Below are positions 7,580-17,368 of a DNA stretch of 64,000 bases, one piece after another. The stretch covers positions 3,038,001 through 3,102,000 of the forward strand of contig NZ_CP016170.1 of NCBI RefSeq assembly GCF_001676705.1, written 5' to 3'. The DNA comes from Bordetella bronchialis (lineage in GTDB: Bacteria > Pseudomonadota > Gammaproteobacteria > Burkholderiales > Burkholderiaceae_B). The notes beneath the pieces are model-generated. The model did no database searches, was not told the origin of the DNA, and was given only the letters and a program-made list of their open reading frames with translations. The position numbers were made by a program, and so were the translations under genes. Numbering within the stretch: the stretch's first letter is position 1; every line of letters begins with the position of its first letter.

Positions 7580-10500
7580 ATGAACATCTCGAAATTCTTC
7601 ATCGACCGGCCCATCTTCGCCGGCGTGCTCTCGGCCATCGTCCTGCTGGCCGGCCTGATCGCCCTGAAGATGCTGCCCACCGGCGAGTATCCCGAAGTCG
7701 TCCCGCCATCCGTGATCGTGCGCGCCCAATATCCCGGCGCCAATCCCAAGGTGATCGCCGAGACCGTGGCCGCCCCCATCGAGGAACAGATCAACGGCGT
7801 GGAGAACATGCTGTATATGCAGTCGCAGGCCAACAGCGACGGCAATATGACCACCACCGTGACCTTCAAGCTGGGAACGGATCCCGACAAGGCGCAGCAG
7901 TTCGTGCAGAACCGCGTGACACAGGCCCTGCCTCGCCTGCCCGAAGATGTGCAGCGCCTGGGTGTCAGCACGGTCAAATCGTCTCCCACCCTGACCATGG
8001 GGGTGAGCCTGTTCTCGCCCAACGACCGCTACGACCTGACCTATCTGCGCAACTACGCGCTGATCAACGTCAAGGACCGCCTTGCGCGCATTCCCGGCGT
8101 CGGTGAAGTGGTGATGTGGGGCTCGGGCGATTACGCCATGCGGGTCTGGCTGGATCCCACCAAGGTGGCGGCGCAGAACCTGACCGCAACCGATGTGGTC
8201 AACGCCATCCGCGAACAGAACGTGCAGGCGGCCGCGGGCACGATAGGCGCTTCGCCGATGCCCGCCAACGTGGCGCTGCAATTCAACGTCAATGCCCAGG
8301 GGCGGCTCAAGACCGAAGAGGACTTTCGCGGCATCATCCTGAAAACATCGCCCGATGGCGCCGTCACGCATCTGTCCGACGTGGCCCGGGTGGAACTGGG
8401 CGCGGCGGAGTACGCGCTGCGCGCCATGCTGGACGACAAGCCGGCGGTCCAGCTGATCATCTTCCAGCAGCCGGGAGCCAACGCCCTGCGGATTTCCGAC
8501 GACGTGCGGGCCGCCATGGAGGAGCTCAAGGCCGACATGCCCGAGGGCGTCGACTACGGCGTCAAGTACGACCCGACCCAGTTCGTGCGCGAAAGCATCG
8601 ATGCGGTGATCCATACCTTGCTCGAAGCGATCGTGCTGGTCGTCATCGTTGTGGTGGTGTTCCTGCAATCCTGGCGTGCCTCGCTGATCCCGCTGCTGGC
8701 CGTCCCGGTATCCATCGTCGGGACGTTCTCGCTGCTATTGGCCTTCGGCTTCACCATCAACGCCTTGTCGCTGTTCGGCATGGTGCTGGCGATCGGTATC
8801 GTGGTCGACGACGCCATCGTGGTCGTCGAAAACGTCGAACGGAATATCGCCGCCGGGCTCTCGGCACGGGAGGCCACCTACAAGGCCATGCGTGAAGTTT
8901 CCGGCCCCATCGTCGCCATCGCGCTGACGCTGGTGGCGGTGTTCGTGCCGCTGGCCTTCATGTCGGGCCTGACGGGACAGTTCTACAAGCAGTTCGCCAT
9001 GACGATCGCGATTTCGACGGTGATCTCGGCGTTCAACTCGCTGACCCTGTCTCCCGCCCTGTCCGCCATCCTGCTGAAAAGCCATCACGACCCCAAGGAC
9101 CGGCTGACCCGATTGATCGATCGCGTACTGGGCCGCTTCTTCATGGCATTCAACAAGCTGTTCCATCGCGGCTCGGAAAGCTATGGGCGCGGCGTGGCGG
9201 GCGTGATCCACCGCAAGATGGCCATGCTCGCCGTCTATGCCGTGCTGCTGGGCGCCACGGCCCTGCTCGGCCAGGTCGTGCCTGGCGGATTCGTGCCCGC
9301 ACAGGACAAGGACTACCTGGTCAGCATCGTCCAGCTACCCAACGGCGCCTCCCTGGAGCGCACGGAAGCGGTCGTACGCGAAATGAACCGGATCGCCCTG
9401 CGGGTACCGGGCGTGGTCAACGTGCCGTCCTTCCCGGGGCTGTCCGTGAACGGCCTGACCAATTCCTCGTCCAGCGCCCTGGTTTTCTCGGTGCTCAAGC
9501 CTTCCAAGGAACGGCCCCCGGAAGAGTCGGCCGAAGCCATCGCCGCCACCCTGAACGCCGAGTTTTCACGTATCAAGGGCGCCGCTATCGCCACCTTCCC
9601 GCCGCCGCCCGTATCGGGACTGGGCACGGTGGGCGGCTTCAAGCTGCAGATCCAGGACCGGGGCGCGCTGGGCTACGAAGCCCTGAACGATGCGACGCAG
9701 GCCTTCATGAAAGCCGCCGCCCGGGATCCCGCGCTGGGCCCCATGTTCACCAGCTACCAGATCAACGTGCCGCAACTGGATATCGACCTGGACCGCGCCA
9801 AGGCGAAGCAGCTGGGCGTCTCGGTGACGGACGTGTTCGACACCATGCAGATCTACCTGGGCTCGCTGTATGTCAATGACTTCAACCGTTTCGGCCGGGT
9901 CTACCAGGTTCGCGCGCAGGCCGACGCGCCGTTCCGTGCCTCGCCGGAGGATATCGGCCTGCTGAAGACCCGCAATGCGAACGGCGAGATGGTGCCGCTG
10001 TCGTCGCTGCTCAAGGTCAAGCAGGCCTATGGACCCGAAATGGTCGTGCGCTACAACGGTTTCACCGCCGCCGACATCAACGGCGGCCCTGCCCCGGGCT
10101 ATTCGAGCGGGCAGGCGCAGGCCGCGGTGGAACGCATCGCCGCGCAGACCCTGCCGCGCGGCATCAAGTTCGAGTGGACCGACCTGACCTATCAGCAGAT
10201 CCTGGCCGGCAACGCCGCGCTCTGGGTATTCCCCATCAGCGTCCTGCTGGTATTCCTGGTGCTGGCCGCGATGTACGAAAGCCTGACGCTGCCCTTGGCG
10301 ATCATCCTGATCGTTCCCATGAGCATCCTGTCGGCATTGGCGGGCGTGTGGCTGACGCGCGGCGATAACAACATCTTCACCCAGATCGGGCTGATGGTAC
10401 TGGTCGGCTTGTCGGCCAAGAACGCCATCCTGATCGTCGAGTTCGCCCGCGAACTAGAAATGCAGGGCCGTACCGCCATCCAGGCGGCCATCGAAGCCAG

Positions 10501-10798
10501 CCGCCTGCGCCTGCGCCCGATCCTGATGACCTCGATCGCCTTCATCATGGGTGTCGTTCCCCTGGTCATGTCCACCGGCGCCGGCGCGGAAATGCGACGC
10601 GCGATGGGCATCGCCGTGTTCTTCGGCATGCTGGGCGTCACCTTGTTCGGCCTGTTGCTGACGCCCGTGTTCTATGTGCTGCTGCGCCAGCTGACGGGCA
10701 ACCGCAAGCTGCACTCGGCGGCGCGCCACGATGCCCCCATCACGGCCGGCGCGGACACGCCGGCGTACACCGTCCCGAAGCAAGGCGCCCAGGCCTGA
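7580..10798 (+). CDS. RND multidrug efflux transporter, MexF/AcrB type
   Basis: At 1072 residues it has normal HAE1-RND length. It starts with the family's MNISKFFIDRPIFA and has twelve predicted membrane helices and two large periplasmic loops. The proton-relay aspartate pair is present in helix 4 (LAIGIVVDDAIVVVENVER). It is a proton-driven trimeric pump for hydrophobic or amphiphilic drugs. The sequence most resembles the MexF branch. It lies 61 bases after the adaptor and 33 before the outer-membrane factor. Confidence 0.95.
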   Translation: MNISKFFIDRPIFAGVLSAIVLLAGLIALKMLPTGEYPEVVPPSVIVRAQYPGANPKVIAETVAAPIEEQINGVENMLYMQSQANSDGNMTTTVTFKLGTDPDKAQQFVQNRVTQALPRLPEDVQRLGVSTVKSSPTLTMGVSLFSPNDRYDLTYLRNYALINVKDRLARIPGVGEVVMWGSGDYAMRVWLDPTKVAAQNLTATDVVNAIREQNVQAAAGTIGASPMPANVALQFNVNAQGRLKTEEDFRGIILKTSPDGAVTHLSDVARVELGAAEYALRAMLDDKPAVQLIIFQQPGANALRISDDVRAAMEELKADMPEGVDYGVKYDPTQFVRESIDAVIHTLLEAIVLVVIVVVVFLQSWRASLIPLLAVPVSIVGTFSLLLAFGFTINALSLFGMVLAIGIVVDDAIVVVENVERNIAAGLSAREATYKAMREVSGPIVAIALTLVAVFVPLAFMSGLTGQFYKQFAMTIAISTVISAFNSLTLSPALSAILLKSHHDPKDRLTRLIDRVLGRFFMAFNKLFHRGSESYGRGVAGVIHRKMAMLAVYAVLLGATALLGQVVPGGFVPAQDKDYLVSIVQLPNGASLERTEAVVREMNRIALRVPGVVNVPSFPGLSVNGLTNSSSSALVFSVLKPSKERPPEESAEAIAATLNAEFSRIKGAAIATFPPPPVSGLGTVGGFKLQIQDRGALGYEALNDATQAFMKAAARDPALGPMFTSYQINVPQLDIDLDRAKAKQLGVSVTDVFDTMQIYLGSLYVNDFNRFGRVYQVRAQADAPFRASPEDIGLLKTRNANGEMVPLSSLLKVKQAYGPEMVVRYNGFTAADINGGPAPGYSSGQAQAAVERIAAQTLPRGIKFEWTDLTYQQILAGNAALWVFPISVLLVFLVLAAMYESLTLPLAIILIVPMSILSALAGVWLTRGDNNIFTQIGLMVLVGLSAKNAILIVEFARELEMQGRTAIQAAIEASRLRLRPILMTSIAFIMGVVPLVMSTGAGAEMRRAMGIAVFFGMLGVTLFGLLLTPVFYVLLRQLTGNRKLHSAARHDAPITAGADTPAYTVPKQGAQA

Positions 10799-10831
10799 GC
10801 CGGCCGATGCCGACATTACCGGAGCTCGTTC

Positions 10832-12355
10832 ATGAACAACGCACGACACACGCACGGCCCGTCGACAATGACGGGCGGACTACCGCGGCTGGTCCGTATC
10901 GGGTCGACGCTGCTCGCCACGTTGATGGTCGTGGCGGGATGTTCGGTGACCCCCGCCTACGAGCGGCCGGCTGTACAGACGCCGCCCGCCTACAAGGAAG
11001 CCGGCCCCGCCACGGTGGCAGGCGACCCGTCCGGTAGCTGGAAGGCGGCACGCCCCGCCGAAGACGCCGGCCGCGGCGAATGGTGGAAGGTATTCGGCGA
11101 TGACACGCTGGATGGACTGGAAGCGCGCGCGCAAGAGGCCAATCAGGACCTGAAGGCGGCCGCCGCGCGACTGCAACAGGCCCGCGCCCTGGTGAAGAAC
11201 GCTCGCGCCGGCCTGTATCCCGAAATCAATGCCGGCGTGGGAGCCACGCGCGAACGTCCTTCGCCCGCTTCGCAAGGCCTGGAAGACGGCGCCGCATCGG
11301 CGGCATCCACCCTGTACCGGGCGCAGGCCGGCGTCTCCTACGAGGTCGACCTGTTCGGCCGCGTGTCGGCCACCGTGGACGCCGCCACGGCCGACGCGCA
11401 GCGCGGGGAAGCGCTCTTTCGCTCGGTGCTGCTGGCCTTGCAGGCCGATGTCGCGCAGCAATACTTCCAGCTGCGCGAATTGGACGCGGAAGGCGCGCTC
11501 TTCCAACGCACCGTGGCACTGCGGCAGCAGTCCCTCGATCTGGTGCGGCGCCGCTACGACGAAGGCGATACCAACGAAGCGGACGTGGCCCGTGCGCGGG
11601 CGGAGTTGGCATCCGCGCAATCCGAGGCGCTGGGCATCGCACGGCGCCGGGCGGCCGCGGAACACGCCATGGCGGTCCTGCTCGGCAGTACGCCGGCCGA
11701 GTTCTCCCTGCCGCCGCGCCCCCTGGCCCGCATTGCCATCAGCGTCCCGGCAGGCCTGCCTTCGGCCCTGCTGGAGCGCCGTCCCGACATCGCCGCCGCC
11801 GAGCGCGCGATGGCGGCGGCCAATGCCCGCGTGGGCGTGGCCCGTTCGGCCTTCTTCCCCAGCCTGAGCCTGACCGGTGCCATGGGATTCGAGTCGGCGC
11901 AGTTGGGCGATCTGTTCAACTGGTCCAGCCGCACCTTCCTCCTGGGGCCCCTGGTGGGGACGGCCTTGAACCTGCCATTGTTCGACGGCGGCCGCCGCCA
12001 GGCCGGACTGGATCGCGCCCGCGCCAGCTATGAGGAAGAGGTCGCCCGGTATCGCGGGACGGTGCTGAACGCCTTCCGCGAAGTGGAAGACAACCTGGCC
12101 AACTTGCGCATCCTGGGCGAACAGGGCAAGGCGCAGGACGAGGCCGTCGCCGCGTCCGAACGCGCCGCGCGGCTTTCGCATACGCAGTACCGCGAAGGCG
12201 CCATCGGTTATCTCAACGTCATCGACGCCGACCGCACGGTTCTGCAGCAGCAGCGCGCCGCGGTCAAGCTGGACGGCGAGCGTGCGCGCTCCACCATCAA
12301 CCTGATCCGTGCCCTGGGCGGGGGCTGGAACGCCGCGGGGATATCGGAGTCATAG
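10832..12355 (+). CDS. Outer-membrane efflux lipoprotein, NodT/OprN family
   Basis: The 507-residue protein has a lipoprotein signal with lipobox VVAGC (Cys37) followed by TPAYERP, typical of NodT/OprN/OprM channels. Two OEP repeats follow, with coiled-coil-forming Ala/Gln/Arg-rich helices. It would form the trimeric outer-membrane channel of the tripartite pump. It ends four bases before the convergent P-type ATPase gene stops, so the operon ends here. No hairpin terminator was seen between them. Confidence 0.94.
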   Translation: MNNARHTHGPSTMTGGLPRLVRIGSTLLATLMVVAGCSVTPAYERPAVQTPPAYKEAGPATVAGDPSGSWKAARPAEDAGRGEWWKVFGDDTLDGLEARAQEANQDLKAAAARLQQARALVKNARAGLYPEINAGVGATRERPSPASQGLEDGAASAASTLYRAQAGVSYEVDLFGRVSATVDAATADAQRGEALFRSVLLALQADVAQQYFQLRELDAEGALFQRTVALRQQSLDLVRRRYDEGDTNEADVARARAELASAQSEALGIARRRAAAEHAMAVLLGSTPAEFSLPPRPLARIAISVPAGLPSALLERRPDIAAAERAMAAANARVGVARSAFFPSLSLTGAMGFESAQLGDLFNWSSRTFLLGPLVGTALNLPLFDGGRRQAGLDRARASYEEEVARYRGTVLNAFREVEDNLANLRILGEQGKAQDEAVAASERAARLSHTQYREGAIGYLNVIDADRTVLQQQRAAVKLDGERARSTINLIRALGGGWNAAGISES

Positions 12356-12359
12356 CCCC

Positions 12360-15131
12360 TTACGACAATCGGCCTGGTGGCGGCGACCAACCCGCCGCGC
12401 CGGAGCCGGGGCCACGGCGGTCCCGCGCACCGATGGCAGCCAGCACGAGCTGCGCCACAAGCAGCGGGACCAGGCTGCCCGCCATGATCACCGCCCAGGC
12501 CGTCCCATTCAAGGGGACCAGATGCAGGAGCCGGGCGAGCGCCGGCATGTACGGAGGAATGGCGAGCAGGCCTGCGCACAGCAGCAGCGCGCCCCACAGC
12601 CAGGCATTGCGAGTGACCTCGTTGACGAAGGGCGCCGATCGGATGGCGCGCATATTGAACGCATGCCACAGCTGCGCGAACGCCAGGGTCAGGAAGGTAA
12701 CCGTAACGGATGCGCCCGCATCCAGCGCCAATACGCGGGTCAAGGCCATGGCGGCGAAAGTGCCGGCGGTCAGCGCGGCGCCATGCAGAACGATGGCGGC
12801 CCATTGGCGGCGTCCCAGGATGGGTTCCCTGGGGGGGCGCGGCGCGCGCCCGAGCACGCCCGGCTCGCCCTCGCCCATCGCCAGCGCGAAGGCGGGAAAT
12901 ACGTCGGTGACCAGGTTCAGGTACAGGATCTGCAGCGGCAGCAGCGGCAAGGGCAGCCCCGCCAGCACCGCCAGGCCGACCGCCATCACCTCGCTCAGGT
13001 TGCATGACAGCAGGTAGACCACGAAGCGCCGGATATTGCCGAAGATGACCCGCCCTTCCTGCACGGCCTTGACGATGGTGGGAAAGGCGTCATCCAGCAG
13101 GATCATGGCGGCGGCTTCGCGCGCCACGTCGGTGCCGCGCAGGCCCATGGCCACGCCGATATCCGCCTGCCGCAGCGCCGGCGCGTCGTTCACGCCGTCC
13201 CCCGTCATGGCGACTATCTCGCCGCAGGCCTGGTAGGCCTTGACCAGCTCCAGTTTTTCCGCGGGGCTGACGCGGGCGTAGACGCCGACATCGCGCAGCG
13301 GCGGCTGGCCGGTTCGCAGCATTCCCGCGACGCCGCGTCCCTCCACCGCCTGCGCGCCAGCCCCGATGCCGACGGCGCGGGCAATGCTGCGCGCGGTGAC
13401 GACGTGATCGCCGGTCACCATCGCCACGCGAATGCCCGCTTGCTGGCAGTCGCGGATCGCGCGCGGCACGTCGGCCCGGGCAGGATCCTCCAGACCCGCC
13501 AAACCCAGTAGCACCAGGCCCGAGTAGGGAGCGTCATCGGCCTGCGTACTCATTTTCATGGCGAAGGCCAGTACACGAAGGCCGTGCCGCGCCAGCTCGT
13601 CCGCGCGCGCCAGCCAGTCGGCCCGCCGCGCCTCGTCCAGGGTCGCCTCGCCGTGCGTGTCCGGCACGCGCGCGGAGGCGGCGATCACCGCCTCGGGCGC
13701 CCCCTTTACGGCGAACAGGTAACCGTCGCCGCTCTCATGCACGGTGGCCATCATTTTGGTCGCGCCGTCGAAAGCGTGCTTGCGCGCCAGGGCGTGGCCG
13801 TGCAGCAAGGCGAGCCGCTTCAAGCCCGCGCGCAGGCCGGCGCGCAGTAGGGCGATCTCCATCGGATCGCCACTGTCCCCATTGGCGCGATCCAGGTGGG
13901 CGTCGTTGCACAGGACCGCCACGCGCAGCAAGGCGGTGGCTTGCGCGTCGCCAGCCAGGGGATGGAGCGGGTCCGTGTCCGCCGTATCGGGATCGAGGGG
14001 GATCTCGCCCGTCGCCGTGCAAAGCCGGCGCACCGCCATGCGGTTCTCGGTCAGCGTCCCGGTCTTGTCGGTCAGGATGATGGTGGTGGCTCCCAGGGTC
14101 TCGACGGCGGACAGCCGCTCGATAAGGGCGTGCTGGCGCGCCATGCGCCACATGCCGCGGGCCAGCGCCAGCGTGGCCACGATGGGCAGGCCTTCGGGAA
14201 TCGCCGCCACCGCGAGCGCGATGGCGGCTTCCACCATGAGGAAAGTGTTGCCTCCGCGCAGGAGACCGACGGCCGCAATCGCGGCCGCCAGCACCAGCGT
14301 CGCCCAGACCAGTTGCGCCGACAGGCGGGCCAGCTTGCGCTCGAGCGGCGATGTGCCGGGATGGGCATCCAGCACCAGGCGCGTGACCTGGCCGAGCTCC
14401 GTCGCCAGCCCAGTGGCCACCACCACGCCGGCCCCGCTGCCCCGCGTGACGGCGGTGCCCTTGTACAGCATGCAGGAGCGGTCGCCCAGGCGGGCGTCGG
14501 CGCTGACCGCGTGGGGCTGCTTGTCCACGGCGACCGACTCGCCCGTCAGGGTCGATTCGTCCGCGGCCAGCCGCGAGGCCTCGGTCAGCCGGACATCGGC
14601 GGACACGGCGTCGCCGGCGTCGAACACGACGATGTCTCCGGGCACGAGCTCCTCGGCCGGAACGAGACGGACACGGCCGGCGCGGCGAACGCGTGCGCCG
14701 TGCCCCCCCAGCGCGCGCAGCGCCTCGATGGAGCGCGCCGCCTTGAGCTCCGTGACGAAGCCGATCAGCGCGTTGACCGCGAGCACGGCGACGATAGCGG
14801 CGCCCTCTTCCATCTCGCCGAAATACAGGGCCAGGGCCGCCGCGCCGGCCAGCAGATAGACCACGGCGCTTTTGAACTGATGCAGCAGCAGCCGCATCGC
14901 GCTGGCGCCGCGCCGGGCCGCGATGGCATTGGGCCCATGGCGTGCCCGGCGTGCCGCCGCCTCTTCGTCGCTCAGCCCTTGCGCGGCGGAAACGCACAAG
15001 CTCCGCAGCACTTCCGCGGCGCCGCATGCGTACGGGAGCGCAACACCGCCGGCCGGTCCGCCGGAGATGTCCGCCACCGCCCGGCCGTCCTGGGTTCCGT
15101 CCTGCCTGGCGGCAGCGATGTGGCCCTTCAT
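12360..15131 (-). CDS. P2-type (Ca2+-ATPase-like) cation-transporting ATPase
   Basis: The 923-residue protein has every P-type core element: TGES in the actuator domain (196-199), the PEGLP motif of helix 4 (312-316), the phosphorylated Asp355 in DKTGTLT, and TGDGVNDAP in the hinge. Helix 6 reads LYLNLVTD, keeping the Asn, Thr and Asp of calcium pumps, so a calcium- or magnesium-like substrate is likelier than a soft metal. The start at 15131 has GGAG seven bases upstream. It diverges from a universal stress gene across a shared Anr/FNR-type box, so low-oxygen induction is expected. The ion is not provable from sequence. Confidence 0.9.
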   Translation of the reverse strand: MKGHIAAARQDGTQDGRAVADISGGPAGGVALPYACGAAEVLRSLCVSAAQGLSDEEAAARRARHGPNAIAARRGASAMRLLLHQFKSAVVYLLAGAAALALYFGEMEEGAAIVAVLAVNALIGFVTELKAARSIEALRALGGHGARVRRAGRVRLVPAEELVPGDIVVFDAGDAVSADVRLTEASRLAADESTLTGESVAVDKQPHAVSADARLGDRSCMLYKGTAVTRGSGAGVVVATGLATELGQVTRLVLDAHPGTSPLERKLARLSAQLVWATLVLAAAIAAVGLLRGGNTFLMVEAAIALAVAAIPEGLPIVATLALARGMWRMARQHALIERLSAVETLGATTIILTDKTGTLTENRMAVRRLCTATGEIPLDPDTADTDPLHPLAGDAQATALLRVAVLCNDAHLDRANGDSGDPMEIALLRAGLRAGLKRLALLHGHALARKHAFDGATKMMATVHESGDGYLFAVKGAPEAVIAASARVPDTHGEATLDEARRADWLARADELARHGLRVLAFAMKMSTQADDAPYSGLVLLGLAGLEDPARADVPRAIRDCQQAGIRVAMVTGDHVVTARSIARAVGIGAGAQAVEGRGVAGMLRTGQPPLRDVGVYARVSPAEKLELVKAYQACGEIVAMTGDGVNDAPALRQADIGVAMGLRGTDVAREAAAMILLDDAFPTIVKAVQEGRVIFGNIRRFVVYLLSCNLSEVMAVGLAVLAGLPLPLLPLQILYLNLVTDVFPAFALAMGEGEPGVLGRAPRPPREPILGRRQWAAIVLHGAALTAGTFAAMALTRVLALDAGASVTVTFLTLAFAQLWHAFNMRAIRSAPFVNEVTRNAWLWGALLLCAGLLAIPPYMPALARLLHLVPLNGTAWAVIMAGSLVPLLVAQLVLAAIGARDRRGPGSGAAGWSPPPGRLS

Positions 15132-15187
15132 GTCGCGCTCCGCGTGATGCCGTGCGCCAATGATCGGCCCGGGGACCCGGTGCAAGC

Positions 15188-15201
15188 TTGATCCAGGTCA
15201 A
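15188..15201. promoter_or_regulatory. Anr/FNR-type box, ATPase / universal stress gene divergent promoter
   Basis: TTGATCCAGGTCAA matches TTGAT-N4-ATCAA at nine of ten positions. Centred 41.5 bases upstream of a predicted start in either direction, it places GATCAT (minus strand, plus 15160-15165) in front of the ATPase gene and ACGATA/GATAAA (15225-15232) in front of the stress-protein gene. One site may therefore activate both genes. Confidence 0.8.
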
Positions 15202-15263
15202 TGCCCGGCCGGGCGCGCGCGGCGACGATAAAAGCCCCTATCCCGGCGGGTCGAGGTGACGCC

Positions 15264-15701
15264 ATGTTCAAGCATATGCTCATCCCCATCGACGGTTCCG
15301 AGCCTTCCTTCGCGGCCGCCAGGCCGGCGGTCGCACTTGCGCGCGATATGCGGGCCAAGGTGACGTTCCTGACGGTGACGCACCCGTTCCGCATGCTGTC
15401 GGCCGAGGCCGACCAGATCGAACGCGTGCGCGACGAATACAAGGCCTACCAGCATGACCACGCTCAGCAGTACCTGGGCTGGGCCAAGGAGATCTGCCAG
15501 GCGGCCGATGTCGAATGCGAGGGCGAGGAAGTCGAGCACGACCACCCCCACGAAGCCATCATTGAAGCGGCGCGCAAGCGCGGCTGCGACGTCATCGCGA
15601 TGGGCTCGCACGGGTTCGGCGGCGTGAAGGCGGTGATACTGGGCAGCGTCACGCAGAAGGTCCTGACCCACTGCCAGATCCCCGTGCTGGTATACCGATG
15701 A
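15264..15701 (+). CDS. Universal stress protein, single UspA domain
   Basis: The 145 residues form one UspA domain. It starts MFKHMLIPIDGSEPS and ends with the ATP-binding pattern G-2x-G-9x-G-S (MGSHGFGGVKAVILGS) before the final strand IPVLVY. ATP-binding Usps modulate survival under starvation and anoxia. It diverges from the P2-type ATPase gene across an Anr/FNR box 63 bases upstream, so oxygen limitation is the likely signal. A GC-rich tandem repeat follows the stop codon. Confidence 0.93.
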   Translation: MFKHMLIPIDGSEPSFAAARPAVALARDMRAKVTFLTVTHPFRMLSAEADQIERVRDEYKAYQHDHAQQYLGWAKEICQAADVECEGEEVEHDHPHEAIIEAARKRGCDVIAMGSHGFGGVKAVILGSVTQKVLTHCQIPVLVYR

Positions 15702-15712
15702 TGGGATCCATC

Positions 15713-15817
15713 GCGGCCCGGCCTGACGCGGCCTGACGCGGCACGGCCTGACGCGGCCCGGCCTGACGCGGCCCGGCCTGACGCGGCCCGGCCTGACGCG
15801 GCCCGGCCCGACCTGAC
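15713..15817. repeat. Tandem repeat of a 15-base unit between convergent genes
   Basis: About six and a half copies of GCGGCCCGGCCTGAC lie head to tail. Copies 1, 4, 5 and 6 are identical, copy 2 is a 10-base deletion form, copy 3 has one change (C to A) and the last is expanded to 20 bases. It fills the gap between the universal stress gene and the convergent hybrid kinase gene. The HK stop at 15836 excludes it from the protein. Internal GGCCCGGCC palindromes could fold in RNA. Confidence 0.85.
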
Positions 15818-15835
15818 GCGGGCCGCAGCGGGCAT

Positions 15836-17317
15836 TCAGGGCGCGTCCCGGGTTTCCAGCGGCAGGCGCAGCGCGACGCGCGTGCCCTTGCCGGCGATGC
15901 TGGACACGGTCAGCTGGCCGCCGAAATGGCGCGTGCGTTCCTGCATGCCCTGGATGCCCCAGGAATGCCGGTTCGCGGGCTGGTCCGTGGCGAAGCCCTT
16001 GCCGTCGTCGCGGATCTCGACCAGGATGACGCCGTCCTTGGCGGCGGCATGGACGGAAACCAGCGACGCGTCGGCGTGCCGCACCACATTGGTCAGGGAT
16101 TCCTGGACGATACGGAACAGCATGATGCTGCGATCCGGGTCCACGGGGGCTTCCCGGGCCGAGGCCGCGATAGTGCAATCGCACACCAGGCCGAAGCGGG
16201 CTTCTACCTGGCTGGCATACCATTCGATGGCCTCCCAGACGCCAAGCTGGTCCAGTACGCTGGGACGCAGGTCGTTGATGACCCGGCGCACGGCCTGGAT
16301 GGCCTCCTCGGTCAGGCGCGCGGCCTCGCGCAGCAATGGATCCGGCGTGGCGCCGGCCTGGGCCGCGCGTTCGCAGGATACCGACACGTGGGCCTTGATA
16401 CCGGTCAGCAGGCCGCCCAGCTCGTCGTGGATTTCCTGGGCGATGCGCTTGCGCTCGCTTTCCTTGATGTTCTCCTGGTGCGCCGCCAGGCGGCGCAGGG
16501 CTTCGCGCGATTCGCGCAAGGCCTCTTCGGCGAGCTTGTTCTGGGTGATGTCGATCAGGATGCCTTGCTGGAACAGCGGCCGGCCGGCGGAGTCGCGCAC
16601 GACCTCGGCTTCGTCGCGGAACCAGCGTTCCCGACCGTCCTTGCCCAGCATGCGGTATTCGACCCGCAGCGTTCCGGCCTGCGCGATACTGTGCGCGATG
16701 GCGGCGGCCGCTCGGGTGCGATCGGCTGCATGGATGGCGGCCAGCGGCGCGGCCGGGTCGGACAGCCAATCGTCCGCCGCGTAGCCCAGGGCGCTGATCT
16801 GCGGGCTGATATAGCGCAGCCTGCCCTCCCCGCCGAGCTCGCGCACGTAGGTGATGGCCTGGATCTGTTCGACCAGCGCGCGGAACATGGCCTCGGCCTG
16901 CCGCTTGTCTTCCAGCAGCCGCTGGCCGCGCAGCATGCGGTCGATGGCGGCGGGCAGCGTCTGCAGGTAGCGGCCTTCCGTATCCTTGTACAGGTAGTCG
17001 CGGGCGCCATGGCGCATCATCTCCACCGCGACCTCGGTGCTGTCCTCGCCCGTGAGCACGAGCACGGGCACGGTGACTTCCCCCGTGCCGTCGGCCAGCT
17101 CATCCAGGAATTCCAGGCCGGTGCGATCGGGCAGCCGGTAATCCAGCAGCACGCAGTCCACGCGGTTCGACCGCAGATGATCCAGGGCCGCGTCCGCGGT
17201 TTCGGCGGCGGCCACCTCGAAGCGGTGGACGGCAGCGGCGGCCAGCGCGCGGCGGCAGGCGATGCGGTCCACCGCATCGTCTTCCACGAGCAATACGCGG
17301 ATGATGGCTGGCTGCAT
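15836..17317 (-). CDS. Receiver-PAS-histidine kinase (NarX-type HisKA_3)
   Basis: The 493-residue protein has an N-terminal receiver domain (about 7-125; phospho-acceptor Asp59 in CVLLDYRLPD, Lys in YLYKD), a PAS/PAC sensor (about 140-270) and a HisKA_3 dimerisation domain with the histidine in RIAQEIHDELGGLLTGIK. A HATPase domain with DDGKGF follows. No membrane segment or DNA-binding domain is present, so it is a cytoplasmic signalling protein. It lies 51 bases after a lone receiver gene and appears to be the last member of a three-gene operon. Its phosphorylation target is not encoded alongside it. Confidence 0.9.
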   Translation of the reverse strand: MQPAIIRVLLVEDDAVDRIACRRALAAAAVHRFEVAAAETADAALDHLRSNRVDCVLLDYRLPDRTGLEFLDELADGTGEVTVPVLVLTGEDSTEVAVEMMRHGARDYLYKDTEGRYLQTLPAAIDRMLRGQRLLEDKRQAEAMFRALVEQIQAITYVRELGGEGRLRYISPQISALGYAADDWLSDPAAPLAAIHAADRTRAAAAIAHSIAQAGTLRVEYRMLGKDGRERWFRDEAEVVRDSAGRPLFQQGILIDITQNKLAEEALRESREALRRLAAHQENIKESERKRIAQEIHDELGGLLTGIKAHVSVSCERAAQAGATPDPLLREAARLTEEAIQAVRRVINDLRPSVLDQLGVWEAIEWYASQVEARFGLVCDCTIAASAREAPVDPDRSIMLFRIVQESLTNVVRHADASLVSVHAAAKDGVILVEIRDDGKGFATDQPANRHSWGIQGMQERTRHFGGQLTVSSIAGKGTRVALRLPLETRDAP

Positions 17318-17368
17318 GGCGGCTGTCCGGTCGCGATCCTGGTCGGGCGGCAGGTATGCGCGCCGCCC

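Noticed and set aside
15713..15817. Possible CRISPR array
   Set aside because: Units are contiguous without unique spacers and there are no cas genes.
15198..16769. Long minus-strand open frame with Arg-Pro-Gly repeats across the tandem repeat
   Set aside because: It is a shadow of the hybrid kinase frame and the 15-base repeat; no ribosome site or family match supports it.
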